In this document: positions 44,722 to 53,189 of the stretch, one piece after another | Numbering within the stretch: position 1 is the stretch's first letter | Layout: each line of letters starts with the position of its first letter | Assembly: GCA_026706025.1 (NCBI GenBank) | Contig: JAPOZO010000095.1 | Location: 62,001 to 126,000, forward strand | Reading direction: 5' to 3' | Length of the DNA: 64,000 nucleotides | Source of the DNA: Candidatus Poribacteria bacterium | Lineage (GTDB): Bacteria > Poribacteria > WGA-4E > WGA-3G | Notes under the pieces: generated by a model | Seen by the model: the letters and a program-made list of their open reading frames with translations, nothing else | Database searches by the model: none | Told to the model about the DNA's origin: nothing | Made by a program: the position numbers and the translations under genes

Positions 44722-45153
44722 ATGGCAAAATCAGATATTAAATTCAAAATTCCGAGCACTGTCTTCTATATAGAACCAATTCGGGCATTTATTGGAAACC
44801 TTGCACAAAGCCTCGGATTCTCCAGAAAACGTGTCGCAGACATCCAACTCGTGCTTGATGAAATCTGCAGCAACGCAATACATCATGGCTCAGTTGATGC
44901 TACAGTTGGCGTTAAATTACAAATCAGGATTGACACGCACTCCCTCGAGATTTTAGTGAGAGACACGGGTTCACCACAGACAGGAGAAAAAAGCTGGTTA
45001 ACACAAGAAAGGCTCTCGGAAATCGAAGAGAACCGTTCACCAAGCAGTGAGCGTGGACACGGTATTTTCATCGCCAAATCGCTCGCGGATACCCACGAAA
45101 TGCATCCCAACTCGGTAGGCGGGACCGATGTCCGAGTTGTTTTTGGTCTCTAA
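44722..45153 (+). CDS. RsbW-like serine kinase (anti-sigma factor type)
   Basis: The 143-residue protein has the GHKL ATPase fold of RsbW/SpoIIAB: the N-box VLDEICSNAIHHG, a G1-like VRDTGSP and the G2-like SERGHGIFIAKSL. Such kinases phosphorylate a STAS protein and bind a sigma factor or another target. It is 20 bp after the STAS gene and converges with the REC-PP2C gene, which would reverse its action. No sigma factor gene lies in the window. Confidence 0.88.
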   Translation: MAKSDIKFKIPSTVFYIEPIRAFIGNLAQSLGFSRKRVADIQLVLDEICSNAIHHGSVDATVGVKLQIRIDTHSLEILVRDTGSPQTGEKSWLTQERLSEIEENRSPSSERGHGIFIAKSLADTHEMHPNSVGGTDVRVVFGL

Positions 45154-45172
45154 AATCCAGCGACCCTAAACT

Positions 45173-46363
45173 TTAGCCTTCCCTCGCAACCTCAATAGCA
45201 ATGAGTGTTAGATCGTCTTCTTTAGGACAGGTATCGGTGAAGACATCAATAGCCTCTGAGATGTTAGCAATGAGTTTCGCAGCAGACTGGTCTGTACAAG
45301 CGGATACCAATTGTTGGAGACGCTCTACCGTAAATTCTTCACCCTGCGGGTTTTTCGCTTCATAAACACCGTCTGTATAGAGAAACATTTTACTCGACAG
45401 GTCAAATGGATAATGTATAGTCTCATAAACCGATTCCTGCCAAATGCCGAGCCCATTTCCCGTGTGCTTATCACCAACGATGTCGTAGGCCTGCCGGTCT
45501 GTATTGTACAAAAATGGGAATGAATGCCCGGCATTGGCACAGATAAGTTCGCCTTTGTCGAGATCAATGATACCGCAGAAAGCCGTTGCAAACATAAACA
45601 GTCGTGAACTAATCAAATCATTAAAACGCGTATTTAGGATTTCAAGAAGGTATCCTGGATTATCCTCAACCTGTTGCTGGAATTCTGCCAAAACTGTTTT
45701 AATAAAAACTGTTACGAACGCAGCTGAAACGCCATGTCCCATAACATCAGAAATAAAAACCCCGAGCCGGTTCGGTGCAATTTCCCATATATCAAAGAAA
45801 TCCCCACCGACTGCCATTTCAGGACAGCAACGCGAAGCGATACGGAATCCCGATAATTCTAATACCCCATCCTGTGGAATTAATATTTCCTGAATGCTCC
45901 GTGCCATTTGGAGCTCTTCTTCCAATCGAGCGTTATGTTTTGCGAGTGTGTCTTGGTAGTGTTTAATTCGCAATAGGGATCGGACCCGTGCCAGTACTTC
46001 CAAACTATCAAAAGGCTTTTCAATAAAATCGTCAGCACCTGCTTCAATAGAATTGATTCGATTTTCGCGTGTATCGCGTAGCGCGGTTATCATGACAATC
46101 GGGATAAACTCAGTGGCTGCATTTCCTCGAATTTGTTTGACAACTTCAAAACCATCCATCCTTGGCATGTTGATATCCAATAAGATGAGATCTGGCATCT
46201 CTTTCTCTACAGCATCAAGTGCCTCAAGTCCATCTGCGGCTGTGTAAACCGTATAGCCTCGCGCCTTGAGCTGAATTTGGAGAATTTTGACATTTCTCGG
46301 TTCATCATCAACAACGAGGATTTTCGGGGTTTCTTGGTGTTCAGAAGTCATTTCATCGTTCAT
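45173..46363 (-). CDS. Response regulator with PP2C/SpoIIE phosphatase output (RsbU-like)
   Basis: The 396-residue protein has a receiver domain (residues ~13-125; DDEPRNVK, phospho-Asp in LILLDINMPRMDG, KPFD), a coiled linker (~130-165) and a PP2C-type phosphatase domain (~185-395; GGDFFDIWEI, VSDVMGHGVSAAFVT, CANAGHSFPFL, YTDGVYEAKN, EDDLTLIAIE). It would dephosphorylate STAS proteins on a two-component signal. Its ATG overlaps the stop of the preceding response regulator (ATGA), so the two are translationally coupled. Confidence 0.93.
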   Translation of the reverse strand: MNDEMTSEHQETPKILVVDDEPRNVKILQIQLKARGYTVYTAADGLEALDAVEKEMPDLILLDINMPRMDGFEVVKQIRGNAATEFIPIVMITALRDTRENRINSIEAGADDFIEKPFDSLEVLARVRSLLRIKHYQDTLAKHNARLEEELQMARSIQEILIPQDGVLELSGFRIASRCCPEMAVGGDFFDIWEIAPNRLGVFISDVMGHGVSAAFVTVFIKTVLAEFQQQVEDNPGYLLEILNTRFNDLISSRLFMFATAFCGIIDLDKGELICANAGHSFPFLYNTDRQAYDIVGDKHTGNGLGIWQESVYETIHYPFDLSSKMFLYTDGVYEAKNPQGEEFTVERLQQLVSACTDQSAAKLIANISEAIDVFTDTCPKEDDLTLIAIEVAREG

Positions 46364-46779
46364 GCCTCTGTCCTTCTGAGATGAGTCTCTACACGTTCAA
46401 CGAGGACCTTAATGTCAATCGGCTTACTGAGATAATCATCGCATCCTGCTTTGAGGATACGTTCTTTATCGCCAGACATCGCTGCAGCCGTTAGCGCTAT
46501 AATAGGTATATCTACCCACGCCAGATTCGCTTTGATCCGTTTTGTTAAATCTTCACCGCTTTGTCCGGGTAAAGCAATATCCATGAGAATCAGTTGTGGT
46601 ATCGCGTCTTCTAAACTGGCGAGTGCCTCCACAGCATCAGTCGCTTCCACAACTGTGTAGCCTCTTGATTGTAGGACAATCCGCACAACTTTTCGGTTCA
46701 ACTCTTGATCTTCAATTACTAAGATCCGCTTGGACGTTTCTGGCTGTCCTTCAGCTAGAGGTAGGTTTTCAGTTTTCAC
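46360..46779 (-). CDS. Single-domain response regulator
   Basis: I favour GTG 46779 (139 residues) because AGGA lies 7 nt upstream; a GTG at 46824 would add 15 residues. The receiver domain shows VIEDQELNRKV, the phospho-Asp in LILMDIALPGQSG, ALTAAAM and LSKPID. There is no output domain, so it may relay phosphate or bind a partner, as Spo0F/CheY-type proteins do. It follows the histidine kinase by 59 bp and overlaps the REC-PP2C gene by 4 bp. Confidence 0.9.
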   Translation of the reverse strand: MKTENLPLAEGQPETSKRILVIEDQELNRKVVRIVLQSRGYTVVEATDAVEALASLEDAIPQLILMDIALPGQSGEDLTKRIKANLAWVDIPIIALTAAAMSGDKERILKAGCDDYLSKPIDIKVLVERVETHLRRTEA

Positions 46780-46838
46780 GGGTTGTCCTTTGTTCAAACC
46801 AGCAGTAGTGTCGTACCAGACCACTGTGCTTTAGTCCA

Positions 46839-49172
46839 TTACGCCTCTGTATCAGATTTAGCGTCGGTATCGCCCTTTAATTGTTGCAGAGGGATTCTTA
46901 AAGTAAAACTGCTGCCTTTCCCTTCTTGACTTTTGACGCTGATTTCACCGCCATGCAACATGATAAGCCTATGTGTCAAAGCCAAACCAAGCCCAGTTCC
47001 TCCATACCGCCGAGATTTCGAGGTATCAATCTGTGTAAACGGCGCAAAAAGTTTTGCTTGATCTGCCTCGGAAATGCCTATACCTGTATCCACAACCTCG
47101 GCGCACAGTTCTGTCTCGCTGACCCTCAGTTGGGTCGCGACCTTGCCGCCTTCTGGTGTAAATTTGACTGCATTGGATAATAAATTATAGAAGATTTGCT
47201 TAAATTTAACCCGGTCCGCTTCAATCATACAATCCAGGTTATAGTTCAGGTCGAGATCCAATTTCTTCTTTACAGCGAGCGCAGTAATAATCGTGTTCAC
47301 CTCTTCAACGGCTTCCACAATAGAAAATGTTTCCAATTGCAGCACCATTTTCCCGGCTTCAATCTTTGAAAGATCGAGAATGTCGTTAATCATCTCCAGC
47401 AGATGTTGACCACTAATATGAATATCATTGATACATTCCCTCTGCTCGGCGTTGATACTTCCGACAAGTTCATCGCGCAGGATCTCGGCGAATCCGATGA
47501 TTGCATTTAAGGGTGTCCGCAGCTCATGGCTCATATTCGCGAGGAAATCACTCTTCGCGCGACTCGCGTATTCGGCAGTCTCCTTGGCATGTTGCATCGC
47601 TTTTTGGGTTTTTATCCGCTCCGTAATATTCAATGCCATGCTAATGCCAAGCTGCCTTTTATCGGGAAGTGTCCCAAGCAATGACGAACTAAACTCCCAA
47701 ACCTGCCTTTCACCGGACTGGGTAATAATTACATACTCACCCTCTGCTACGCGTTCCGTGGAACGATACAACCGTGCCAGATGTGCTTTGATTTCATCAG
47801 TTTCTTCGCTATCCGCCTGCTCCAACCACTTTGAGATTGTAGGTATATCTTCGAGGGTGTACCCTGTTAATTCCGTCCATGCCCGGCTAATTTGCAGGAC
47901 TTCCCCATCCTCAACATGAATCATGATAGGCAGTGGCGCGTTCAGAACTGCTCGTCGGAAACGTTCTTCACTATGTTGTAACTCAATTTCCGCTTGCTTT
48001 CGGTCTGTGATATTCGTTGATGCCATCACGAACCCAACGAGCTCACCGTCTTGCTGAATCGGACCGATACAGGAGGCATACCAATACCCACTTATCAGTC
48101 CCTGAACTTCATAGGTAGCCAGTTCGCCAGTTTCAATTACCTTTGCGCAGGCTTCCTTGATGCGTTGATGATGTTCTTCAGGCAGAAAATCAAAAACGCT
48201 TTTTCCAACGAAATCTTCAGGTTTTAATTCAAGGGTAGGGGGCAGTCGGTTGACAAATTGAAGGCGATAATCCAGGTCGAGAGTTGAGATAATATCAGGT
48301 ACACTTTCAACAAGTGACCGCCAGTTCGCTTCAGAATCGCGAACTGCCTGTTGTGCGCGATAGTATTCGGTGATGTCTCGTGAAATGCCGCATGTGCCTA
48401 TAATCCGTCCATCTCTATCGCGAATCGGCACTTTCGTCGTTGACACCCACGTATCTTGTTCATCGGGCCATGTCTCTTTTTCCTGTTTACCTTCGATCGG
48501 TTTCCCGGACTCAATAACGTTTTGCTCGTCTTGGTAGGCTTGTTGCGCGTGTTCACGCGTAAAGAAATCAAAATCCGTTTTATGGACTGCGTCTGTCGGG
48601 TTTCTTAAACCGAACTGGTCTGCCAAAGAACGGTTGATTCGGATGAACCGACTCTCCGTGTCTTTAAAGTAGATATGGTCGGGGGTATTTTCCATCAAGG
48701 TATGTAATAGATCCCCCTCTTGGACATGTTTTACTGCCAATTGCCGGAAGCGAGTTTCACTCTCTTTTAATTTCGCTTCCAATCGTTTTTGTCGGCTAAT
48801 ATCCGTTGCAACGAGGTAACACAGTTGGTTTCCGGGTGCTTTTGTTACGCGCCACCTTAACCACTTGTAGGACGTATCTTTACACTGAAAGCGGCTTTCA
48901 AAGATAATACTGTCGCGTTCGCCCGTTTCAACTTTCTCAACACTGTCGAGCATTTCCTGCTTGTCCTCTGGATGTACAAACGTCCACCACTGCTGATTTT
49001 GGAGTTCCAACTCGGTGAATCCAAGTGTATCCTCCCACGCCGGGTTGAGCGGGACGAAGCTGCCGTCAGAACTGATACACCCGAACATATCTGTGGAAAT
49101 CTCCAGAAGACAGTGAGAATCAATGGATTCTCCTGATAAGATGTGCTTGCGAGTTGTGTCCTTAAGCTTCAT
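46839..49172 (-). CDS. Cytoplasmic histidine kinase with four PAS domains
   Basis: The 777-residue protein has no transmembrane helix. Four PAS domains with PAC tails lie at about residues 20-135, 155-275, 285-395 and 405-525. The dimerisation domain carries the phospho-His in MSHELRTPLNAIIGF, and the ATPase domain has NLLSNAVKFTPEGG, DTGIGIS and GGTGLGLALT. It senses an intracellular signal such as redox state or a small molecule; the ligand is unknown. Adjacent response-regulator genes are its likely targets. Confidence 0.95.
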   Translation of the reverse strand: MKLKDTTRKHILSGESIDSHCLLEISTDMFGCISSDGSFVPLNPAWEDTLGFTELELQNQQWWTFVHPEDKQEMLDSVEKVETGERDSIIFESRFQCKDTSYKWLRWRVTKAPGNQLCYLVATDISRQKRLEAKLKESETRFRQLAVKHVQEGDLLHTLMENTPDHIYFKDTESRFIRINRSLADQFGLRNPTDAVHKTDFDFFTREHAQQAYQDEQNVIESGKPIEGKQEKETWPDEQDTWVSTTKVPIRDRDGRIIGTCGISRDITEYYRAQQAVRDSEANWRSLVESVPDIISTLDLDYRLQFVNRLPPTLELKPEDFVGKSVFDFLPEEHHQRIKEACAKVIETGELATYEVQGLISGYWYASCIGPIQQDGELVGFVMASTNITDRKQAEIELQHSEERFRRAVLNAPLPIMIHVEDGEVLQISRAWTELTGYTLEDIPTISKWLEQADSEETDEIKAHLARLYRSTERVAEGEYVIITQSGERQVWEFSSSLLGTLPDKRQLGISMALNITERIKTQKAMQHAKETAEYASRAKSDFLANMSHELRTPLNAIIGFAEILRDELVGSINAEQRECINDIHISGQHLLEMINDILDLSKIEAGKMVLQLETFSIVEAVEEVNTIITALAVKKKLDLDLNYNLDCMIEADRVKFKQIFYNLLSNAVKFTPEGGKVATQLRVSETELCAEVVDTGIGISEADQAKLFAPFTQIDTSKSRRYGGTGLGLALTHRLIMLHGGEISVKSQEGKGSSFTLRIPLQQLKGDTDAKSDTEA

Positions 49173-49222
49173 ATCTGCCTCCCCAAGAGACGAGGTAGGA
49201 GTATTTTGCGATTTGCCAGCGG

Positions 49223-49984
49223 TTATCTTGTCACCAAAACTGCACGATTCGCGAGTTTGACAACAGTCTGTGTAGTGCTTTGAAAAACAAGTTCGTACAA
49301 CCTACCGTGATGGCTCGCACTCAACGCGATGAGGTCACAATCATTTTCCTCCGCGTTTTCCAAGATATTTGCTACCGTAAAACCACGAGCGGTCAGGAAA
49401 CCGGTCTGAACGTCATAGTATTTCAAGTATGCTTCCATCTGCTGCTTAATCTGCGTCGCTTCGGGTTGTGTACTTGAAAGTGCGAGTCCAAGGATACCAG
49501 CCTTTGTCAATTCTCCAATCTCTGCGACAAGCCCCAAGGCGTGGTCAGAATAGGTATCTCCGTGATGGACAGCGAGAATTTTCCGTAAAAGTGTACACTG
49601 TTCGTGTACCACGATAATCGGTCGCGTGATATGCTGCAGGACATCGTCAATTTGGTTCTGAATCAGTTTGAGCCGACGTTTTCTCACATCTTCAGGAAGT
49701 CCAACAACAACGAGGTCCGCGGAGTGAGCCTGTTCACATATCATCTGTCGCGGGTTCCCGGCGATAGATTCAACGTGATAATCGAGAAAATCGTAGAGGG
49801 AGCATTCTGCTTCTGTTCGGCGGAGAACAGTCGCTGCAACATCAGCATTCCCGCCATGGCTGCTGTCTTGAAAGAAAACACACGATAGATGTGTACCTAA
49901 AAGCACCGCCAATTGACCGGCGTACTCAAAGGCATTTTTTTCGTAATCCGTATCGCCGATGGCAACGAGGATATTTTTTATCAT
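49223..49984 (-). CDS. Tandem universal stress protein
   Basis: ATG 49984 is chosen because the protein then starts IKNILVAIGDTDYEKNAF, the usual beginning of a USP domain (253 residues). A second UspA-like unit begins near residue 140 (LLRKILAVHHGDTYSDHAL) and ends LIALSASHHGRLYELVFQST. The ATP-binding G-2x-G-9x-G-S/T motif is not clearly complete. USPs help survival under starvation or oxidative stress. It sits between the kinase gene and two STAS genes, in line with a stress role. Confidence 0.85.
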   Translation of the reverse strand: MIKNILVAIGDTDYEKNAFEYAGQLAVLLGTHLSCVFFQDSSHGGNADVAATVLRRTEAECSLYDFLDYHVESIAGNPRQMICEQAHSADLVVVGLPEDVRKRRLKLIQNQIDDVLQHITRPIIVVHEQCTLLRKILAVHHGDTYSDHALGLVAEIGELTKAGILGLALSSTQPEATQIKQQMEAYLKYYDVQTGFLTARGFTVANILENAEENDCDLIALSASHHGRLYELVFQSTTQTVVKLANRAVLVTR

Positions 49985-50300
49985 AGTTTCCACTGAGACT
50001 AAACTCAACCCTTCAGGTTTAGGAGACAGTCTCACCCTCGTGAATAAGACCAAAGTTTTCCTTGAAAAAAGATTAATTTTGGTCTGAAAATGTCGTATAA
50101 TTTACTATAGTCGGCATCGGTTATAGTTGAAGCTGCGATAGACAGCTCGAACAGTGAGCCAACTACGTAAAAGCTTTAACGCTTGTCTGTCAAAGTTCTT
50201 AGAACATCTATCATTTGAGTGTAGAAAAAAACGCGTAATGGCGAATTCCATTTCAGACACTGTTCTGATCGCCCGCGAACACGCTACAATCAAACCTAAA
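49985..50300. other. Intergenic region between USP and STAS genes
   Basis: 316 bp with no convincing gene. A TATAAT at 50097-50102 (plus) lacks a good -35. On the minus strand TATAGT near 50109 with a weak upstream box could drive the USP gene. Confidence 0.3.
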
Positions 50301-50651
50301 CTACGGATGGTGCAGCAAGGCGGCGACAGCCTCATCTTCGTTCTCAAAACTTTTGAAAACGGTGATCAACCGAGCCATGACAATGAGGTTTTTGACATGT
50401 TTGTTCACGTTAATCACCGCGATCTTCCCGCCGCGCGGACGAATGTCGGAATAAATCTTCATGAGTGCCCCAAGTCCAGAACTATCCATCCCAGTTACCT
50501 CTTTAAAGTCAAACACCAACCTCGGTGGTGAGGTGCTCTCGGCAAGTGTCTCTGCCACAGCTTCCGAGATTTCCCTGATACCTGGGGTGATCATTCTACC
50601 GTTGAGTTTAAATATAACGACCCCTTCTCTCTCAGATACGGTAATTGCCAT
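50301..50651 (-). CDS. STAS-domain anti-sigma-factor antagonist
   Basis: The 116-residue protein starts 6 nt after AGGAG. It is a single STAS domain with the phosphorylation motif VTGMDSSGLGALMKIY and the end LITVFKSFENEDEAVAAL, the usual SpoIIAA shape. It is a close paralogue of the next gene (50713), sharing MDSSGLG and the HVKNLIVMARL region, and more distant from the STAS protein at 44357. It probably competes for the same or a related RsbW-like kinase. Confidence 0.93.
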   Translation of the reverse strand: MAITVSEREGVVIFKLNGRMITPGIREISEAVAETLAESTSPPRLVFDFKEVTGMDSSGLGALMKIYSDIRPRGGKIAVINVNKHVKNLIVMARLITVFKSFENEDEAVAALLHHP

Positions 50652-50712
50652 AATCTGCTCCTAAATACTATAGCCAGTTTCGCTTGTAGGCACGTTCTCT
50701 CAATTGTGCTGA

Positions 50713-51060
50713 TTAGCCGCCGCTCGATAGCCCGGAAACGGCAGCATCCTCGTCTTCAAAATGTTCAAAGATACTAACCAATCGGCTCCGGACAATCAGG
50801 TTTTTGATGTTTTTCCCGACATGGATGACACCAATGCGACCATTCTTTCGCGTTGCAGCGACATGCGCACCCATTAGGGTCCCGAGACCTGAACTGTCCA
50901 TCATCGTAACGCGCTCGAAATTGATAAGGATACGTGGCTCATCGGAGGCATCTATTTGCGAGGTGATAACGTCCCGTAATTCCGATACTGAAGCACCCAT
51001 TATTTTACCGTTCGGTTCCAAGATTGCAACGCCATCTTGCTGGCGAATCGTAGTTGCCAT
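50713..51060 (-). CDS. STAS-domain anti-sigma-factor antagonist
   Basis: ATG 51060 lies 7 nt after AGGAG; the frame continues upstream without support. The 115-residue protein has the STAS motif VTMMDSSGLGTLMGAH and the tail LVSIFEHFEDEDAAVSGL. It is first in a likely operon from the promoter at 51116-51144 and is paralogous to the gene at 50301, 61 bp downstream. Two tandem copies suggest that different phosphorylation inputs feed one switch. Confidence 0.93.
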   Translation of the reverse strand: MATTIRQQDGVAILEPNGKIMGASVSELRDVITSQIDASDEPRILINFERVTMMDSSGLGTLMGAHVAATRKNGRIGVIHVGKNIKNLIVRSRLVSIFEHFEDEDAAVSGLSSGG

Positions 51061-51115
51061 GAATTCTCTCCTTCTTGATTTTTTGGAAAACTGAAAGCAC
51101 CAAGTTATTTTTCTA

Positions 51116-51144
51116 ATTCTACTGCATTTTAAACTATTTGTCAA
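51116..51144 (-). promoter_or_regulatory. Promoter of the STAS-STAS genes
   Basis: On the minus strand TTGACA (51144-51139), a 17-nt spacer and TAGAAT (51121-51116), about 50 nt before ATG 51060. Confidence 0.75.
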
Positions 51145-51317
51145 CCTTCAATTTAGGTACTCTCCCCAAATCACGTGAAAAAGGTTCACGCCTTTCAATT
51201 TTAAATGGCATTTTAGAGAACAAGTAGCCTTCCGTCCCAACACAAATTATAGGTCACACCCTATTACCTTTACAAGGCAACGAAAGGACACACCCTCGAA
51301 ACACTAACAGATTTTGT

Positions 51318-51346
51318 TTGTTTTTATTTTAAAAATTCTGTATAAT
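51318..51346 (+). promoter_or_regulatory. Promoter of radC
   Basis: TTGTTT (51318-51323), a 17-nt spacer and TATAAT (51341-51346), about 30 nt before ATG 51383. Nothing else is seen in 51145-51317. Confidence 0.7.
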
Positions 51347-51382
51347 TGCCGCTAAGTGTTCTATTAGATTGAAAGGGACGCA

Positions 51383-52129
51383 ATGGATAACGAATACAAA
51401 TTACGAATCAAGGACCTGCCCGAAAGTGAACGCCCGCGAGAAAGACTTCATAAGTACGGACCAGAGATTCTGAAAGACTCAGAGTTATTAGCCATTATTC
51501 TCAAGAGTGGCTTCAAAGGAACAACTGCCGTTCAACTCGGCGAACAGATCCTTACAGCACTTGGCGGTGATCTCAAACGGATGGCTGATTACAAATCCAA
51601 GCAATTTGAAAAGATCAAAGGTGTCGGCGAAGCGAAAGCAGCACAGATCGTCGCAGCACTTGAACTCGGAAAACGACTCGCACGCTTCCATGCCGAGCGA
51701 GATAAGATTACCTCACCGAGCGATGTCGCCGACTTGATGATGTCTAAAATGCGATACCTACAAAAAGAAATCGTTTGCGTCTTATGTCTCGATACTAAAG
51801 GCGGCGTAACCACAAAGGGGATCGCAGGCGATCTTGATAGTGACTTGACTTGGGGCAAAAAACTATCGGAAGCAACAGTTTTTGAAGGCACACTCAACGC
51901 CAGCGTTTTTCACCCACGCGAAATTTTTCGATTCGCAATTGAGGAATCCGCGAACTCAATCGTCCTTGTCCATAATCATCCATCTGGCGACCCGCAACCG
52001 AGTCAGGAAGACATTCGGGCAACCAAACAATTGATTGAGGCTGGCAACCAAATCGGGATTAAAGTATTAGATCATGTCGTCATTGGGGACGGGATCTTTG
52101 TGAGTCTAAAGGAAGAGGGATTCATTTGA
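51383..52129 (+). CDS. radC: RadC-family JAMM-domain protein
   Basis: The 248-residue protein has an N-terminal UPF0758 region with a helix-hairpin-helix (GVGEAKAAQIVAALELGKR) and a C-terminal JAMM metal-binding motif VHNHPSGDPQPSQED, complete for zinc. The length is normal for chromosomal RadC. Despite its name a role in DNA repair is not settled; some members act in transformation or mobile elements. It has its own promoter and ends 5 bp from the opposing methyltransferase gene. Confidence 0.95.
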   Translation: MDNEYKLRIKDLPESERPRERLHKYGPEILKDSELLAIILKSGFKGTTAVQLGEQILTALGGDLKRMADYKSKQFEKIKGVGEAKAAQIVAALELGKRLARFHAERDKITSPSDVADLMMSKMRYLQKEIVCVLCLDTKGGVTTKGIAGDLDSDLTWGKKLSEATVFEGTLNASVFHPREIFRFAIEESANSIVLVHNHPSGDPQPSQEDIRATKQLIEAGNQIGIKVLDHVVIGDGIFVSLKEEGFI

Positions 52130-52134
52130 AAGGT

Positions 52135-52875
52135 TCACTTTGCATCACGTTGCCGAAGCACTTCATATAGCAGAACACCGGCTGCAACTGAAACGTTGAG
52201 CGATGCAATTTTTCCTAACATCGGTAGATGCACGAGATAGTCACACTTCTCCTTGGCAAGCCGTCGGATGCCTGTCCCCTCGCCGCCCAACACGAGACAT
52301 AAGGGTACATTAAAATCTGCATCGGTGTATAGCAATGACGTATCCCCAGTAGCACCTGCAACCCAGATGCCTGCTTTTTTAAGCGTGTCTATGGTGCGCG
52401 CGAGGTTCGTTACTTTGACAATAGGGATATAGGCAGAAGCACCTGCTGATGCCTTGTGAACAGCGGCTGTGATACCGACAGCACGGTTCTTCGGAATGAT
52501 GACAGCGTCGGCATTCGCAGCATCGGCAGTTCGGAGGATCGCCCCAAAATTCCTCGGATCCTGAACCCCGTCTAACATAATCAACAGCGCATCGCGCGCC
52601 CCATGTTGCACCTTCGCGAGTATTGATGACAGATCACTATAATGTGGGGTACTCACAAAAGCAATAACACCTTGATGCGGCACAGAGGGTTCAAGCCTAT
52701 CTAATTCGCGGCGTGTACAGCGTTTTATGGGGATGCCTGCCCGTTCCGCCATTGTGACAATTTGGTGGATGCGCGAGTGCGTGTTTCCTTCGACGATACA
52801 GATTTTTTCCACATCTTGAGACTCACGCTGTAGGCGTTCTATGACTGGGTTTCTGCCAACGATATATTCAGGCAT
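52135..52875 (-). CDS. rlmB: 23S rRNA 2'-O-ribose methyltransferase, RlmB/TrmH-SpoU type
   Basis: ATG 52875 gives 246 residues starting PEYIVGRNPVIERLQ, the usual RlmB start; no ribosome site is visible and a TTG at 52887 would fall in a hairpin. The N-terminal substrate-binding part is followed by the SpoU knot with LDGVQDPRNFGAILRTADAA, LVLGGEGTGIRRL and SLNVSVAAGVLLYEVLR, which bind SAM. It methylates a ribose in 23S rRNA near the peptidyl-transfer centre. A strong hairpin 12 nt before the start could control it. Confidence 0.92.
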   Translation of the reverse strand: MPEYIVGRNPVIERLQRESQDVEKICIVEGNTHSRIHQIVTMAERAGIPIKRCTRRELDRLEPSVPHQGVIAFVSTPHYSDLSSILAKVQHGARDALLIMLDGVQDPRNFGAILRTADAANADAVIIPKNRAVGITAAVHKASAGASAYIPIVKVTNLARTIDTLKKAGIWVAGATGDTSLLYTDADFNVPLCLVLGGEGTGIRRLAKEKCDYLVHLPMLGKIASLNVSVAAGVLLYEVLRQRDAK

Positions 52876-52886
52876 AGACAAGTACA

Positions 52887-52913
52887 AAAGGGCGGATTGG
52901 GCATCCGCCCTTT
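52887..52913 (-). terminator. Strong hairpin between the zinc-ribbon gene and rlmB
   Basis: AAAGGGCGGAT and ATCCGCCCTTT form a perfect 11-bp stem around a 5-nt loop, right after the stop of the upstream gene and 11 nt before rlmB. Few T follow it, so it could be a partial terminator or a translational block. Confidence 0.6.
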
Positions 52914-52917
52914 GAAG

Positions 52918-53157
52918 TTAGTTACCACGGACGAATTTAACATCGGGGCCACGCGGCGTGATTTTGATATCTGGGTCCGCCGCTTGGCATTGGACACAGG
53001 TTATATCGCCAACGTTTGCATTTTCCATCAGCGGCGCGAGTTTTCCCAATTTAAACACAAAACTTAAAATGTCGTCTGCTGGGATTTTCCCGCCACACGC
53101 ACTACAAGGGATCGCTTCCCCTGACTTGACTTTCGCTAAAAGTTCTGAAGCCTTCAT
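52918..53157 (-). CDS. Small zinc-ribbon-like protein
   Basis: The 79-residue protein begins behind AAGGA. Two pairs of cysteines, CSAC (residues 18-21) and CVQC (54-57), about 32 residues apart, could bind one zinc ion. A basic end (ITPRGPDVKFVRGN) follows. I do not recognise the family. It lies 32 bp after iolD on the same strand, so it could be the last gene of the inositol operon, before the hairpin at 52887. Confidence 0.65.
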   Translation of the reverse strand: MKASELLAKVKSGEAIPCSACGGKIPADDILSFVFKLGKLAPLMENANVGDITCVQCQAADPDIKITPRGPDVKFVRGN

Positions 53158-53189
53158 AATTTCCTTCCGTTTTAGAGTAACCCAATTAT

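Noticed and set aside
50154-50531. 125-codon open frame on the plus strand
   Set aside because: Most of it is antisense to the STAS gene at 50301-50651, which is certain by motif.
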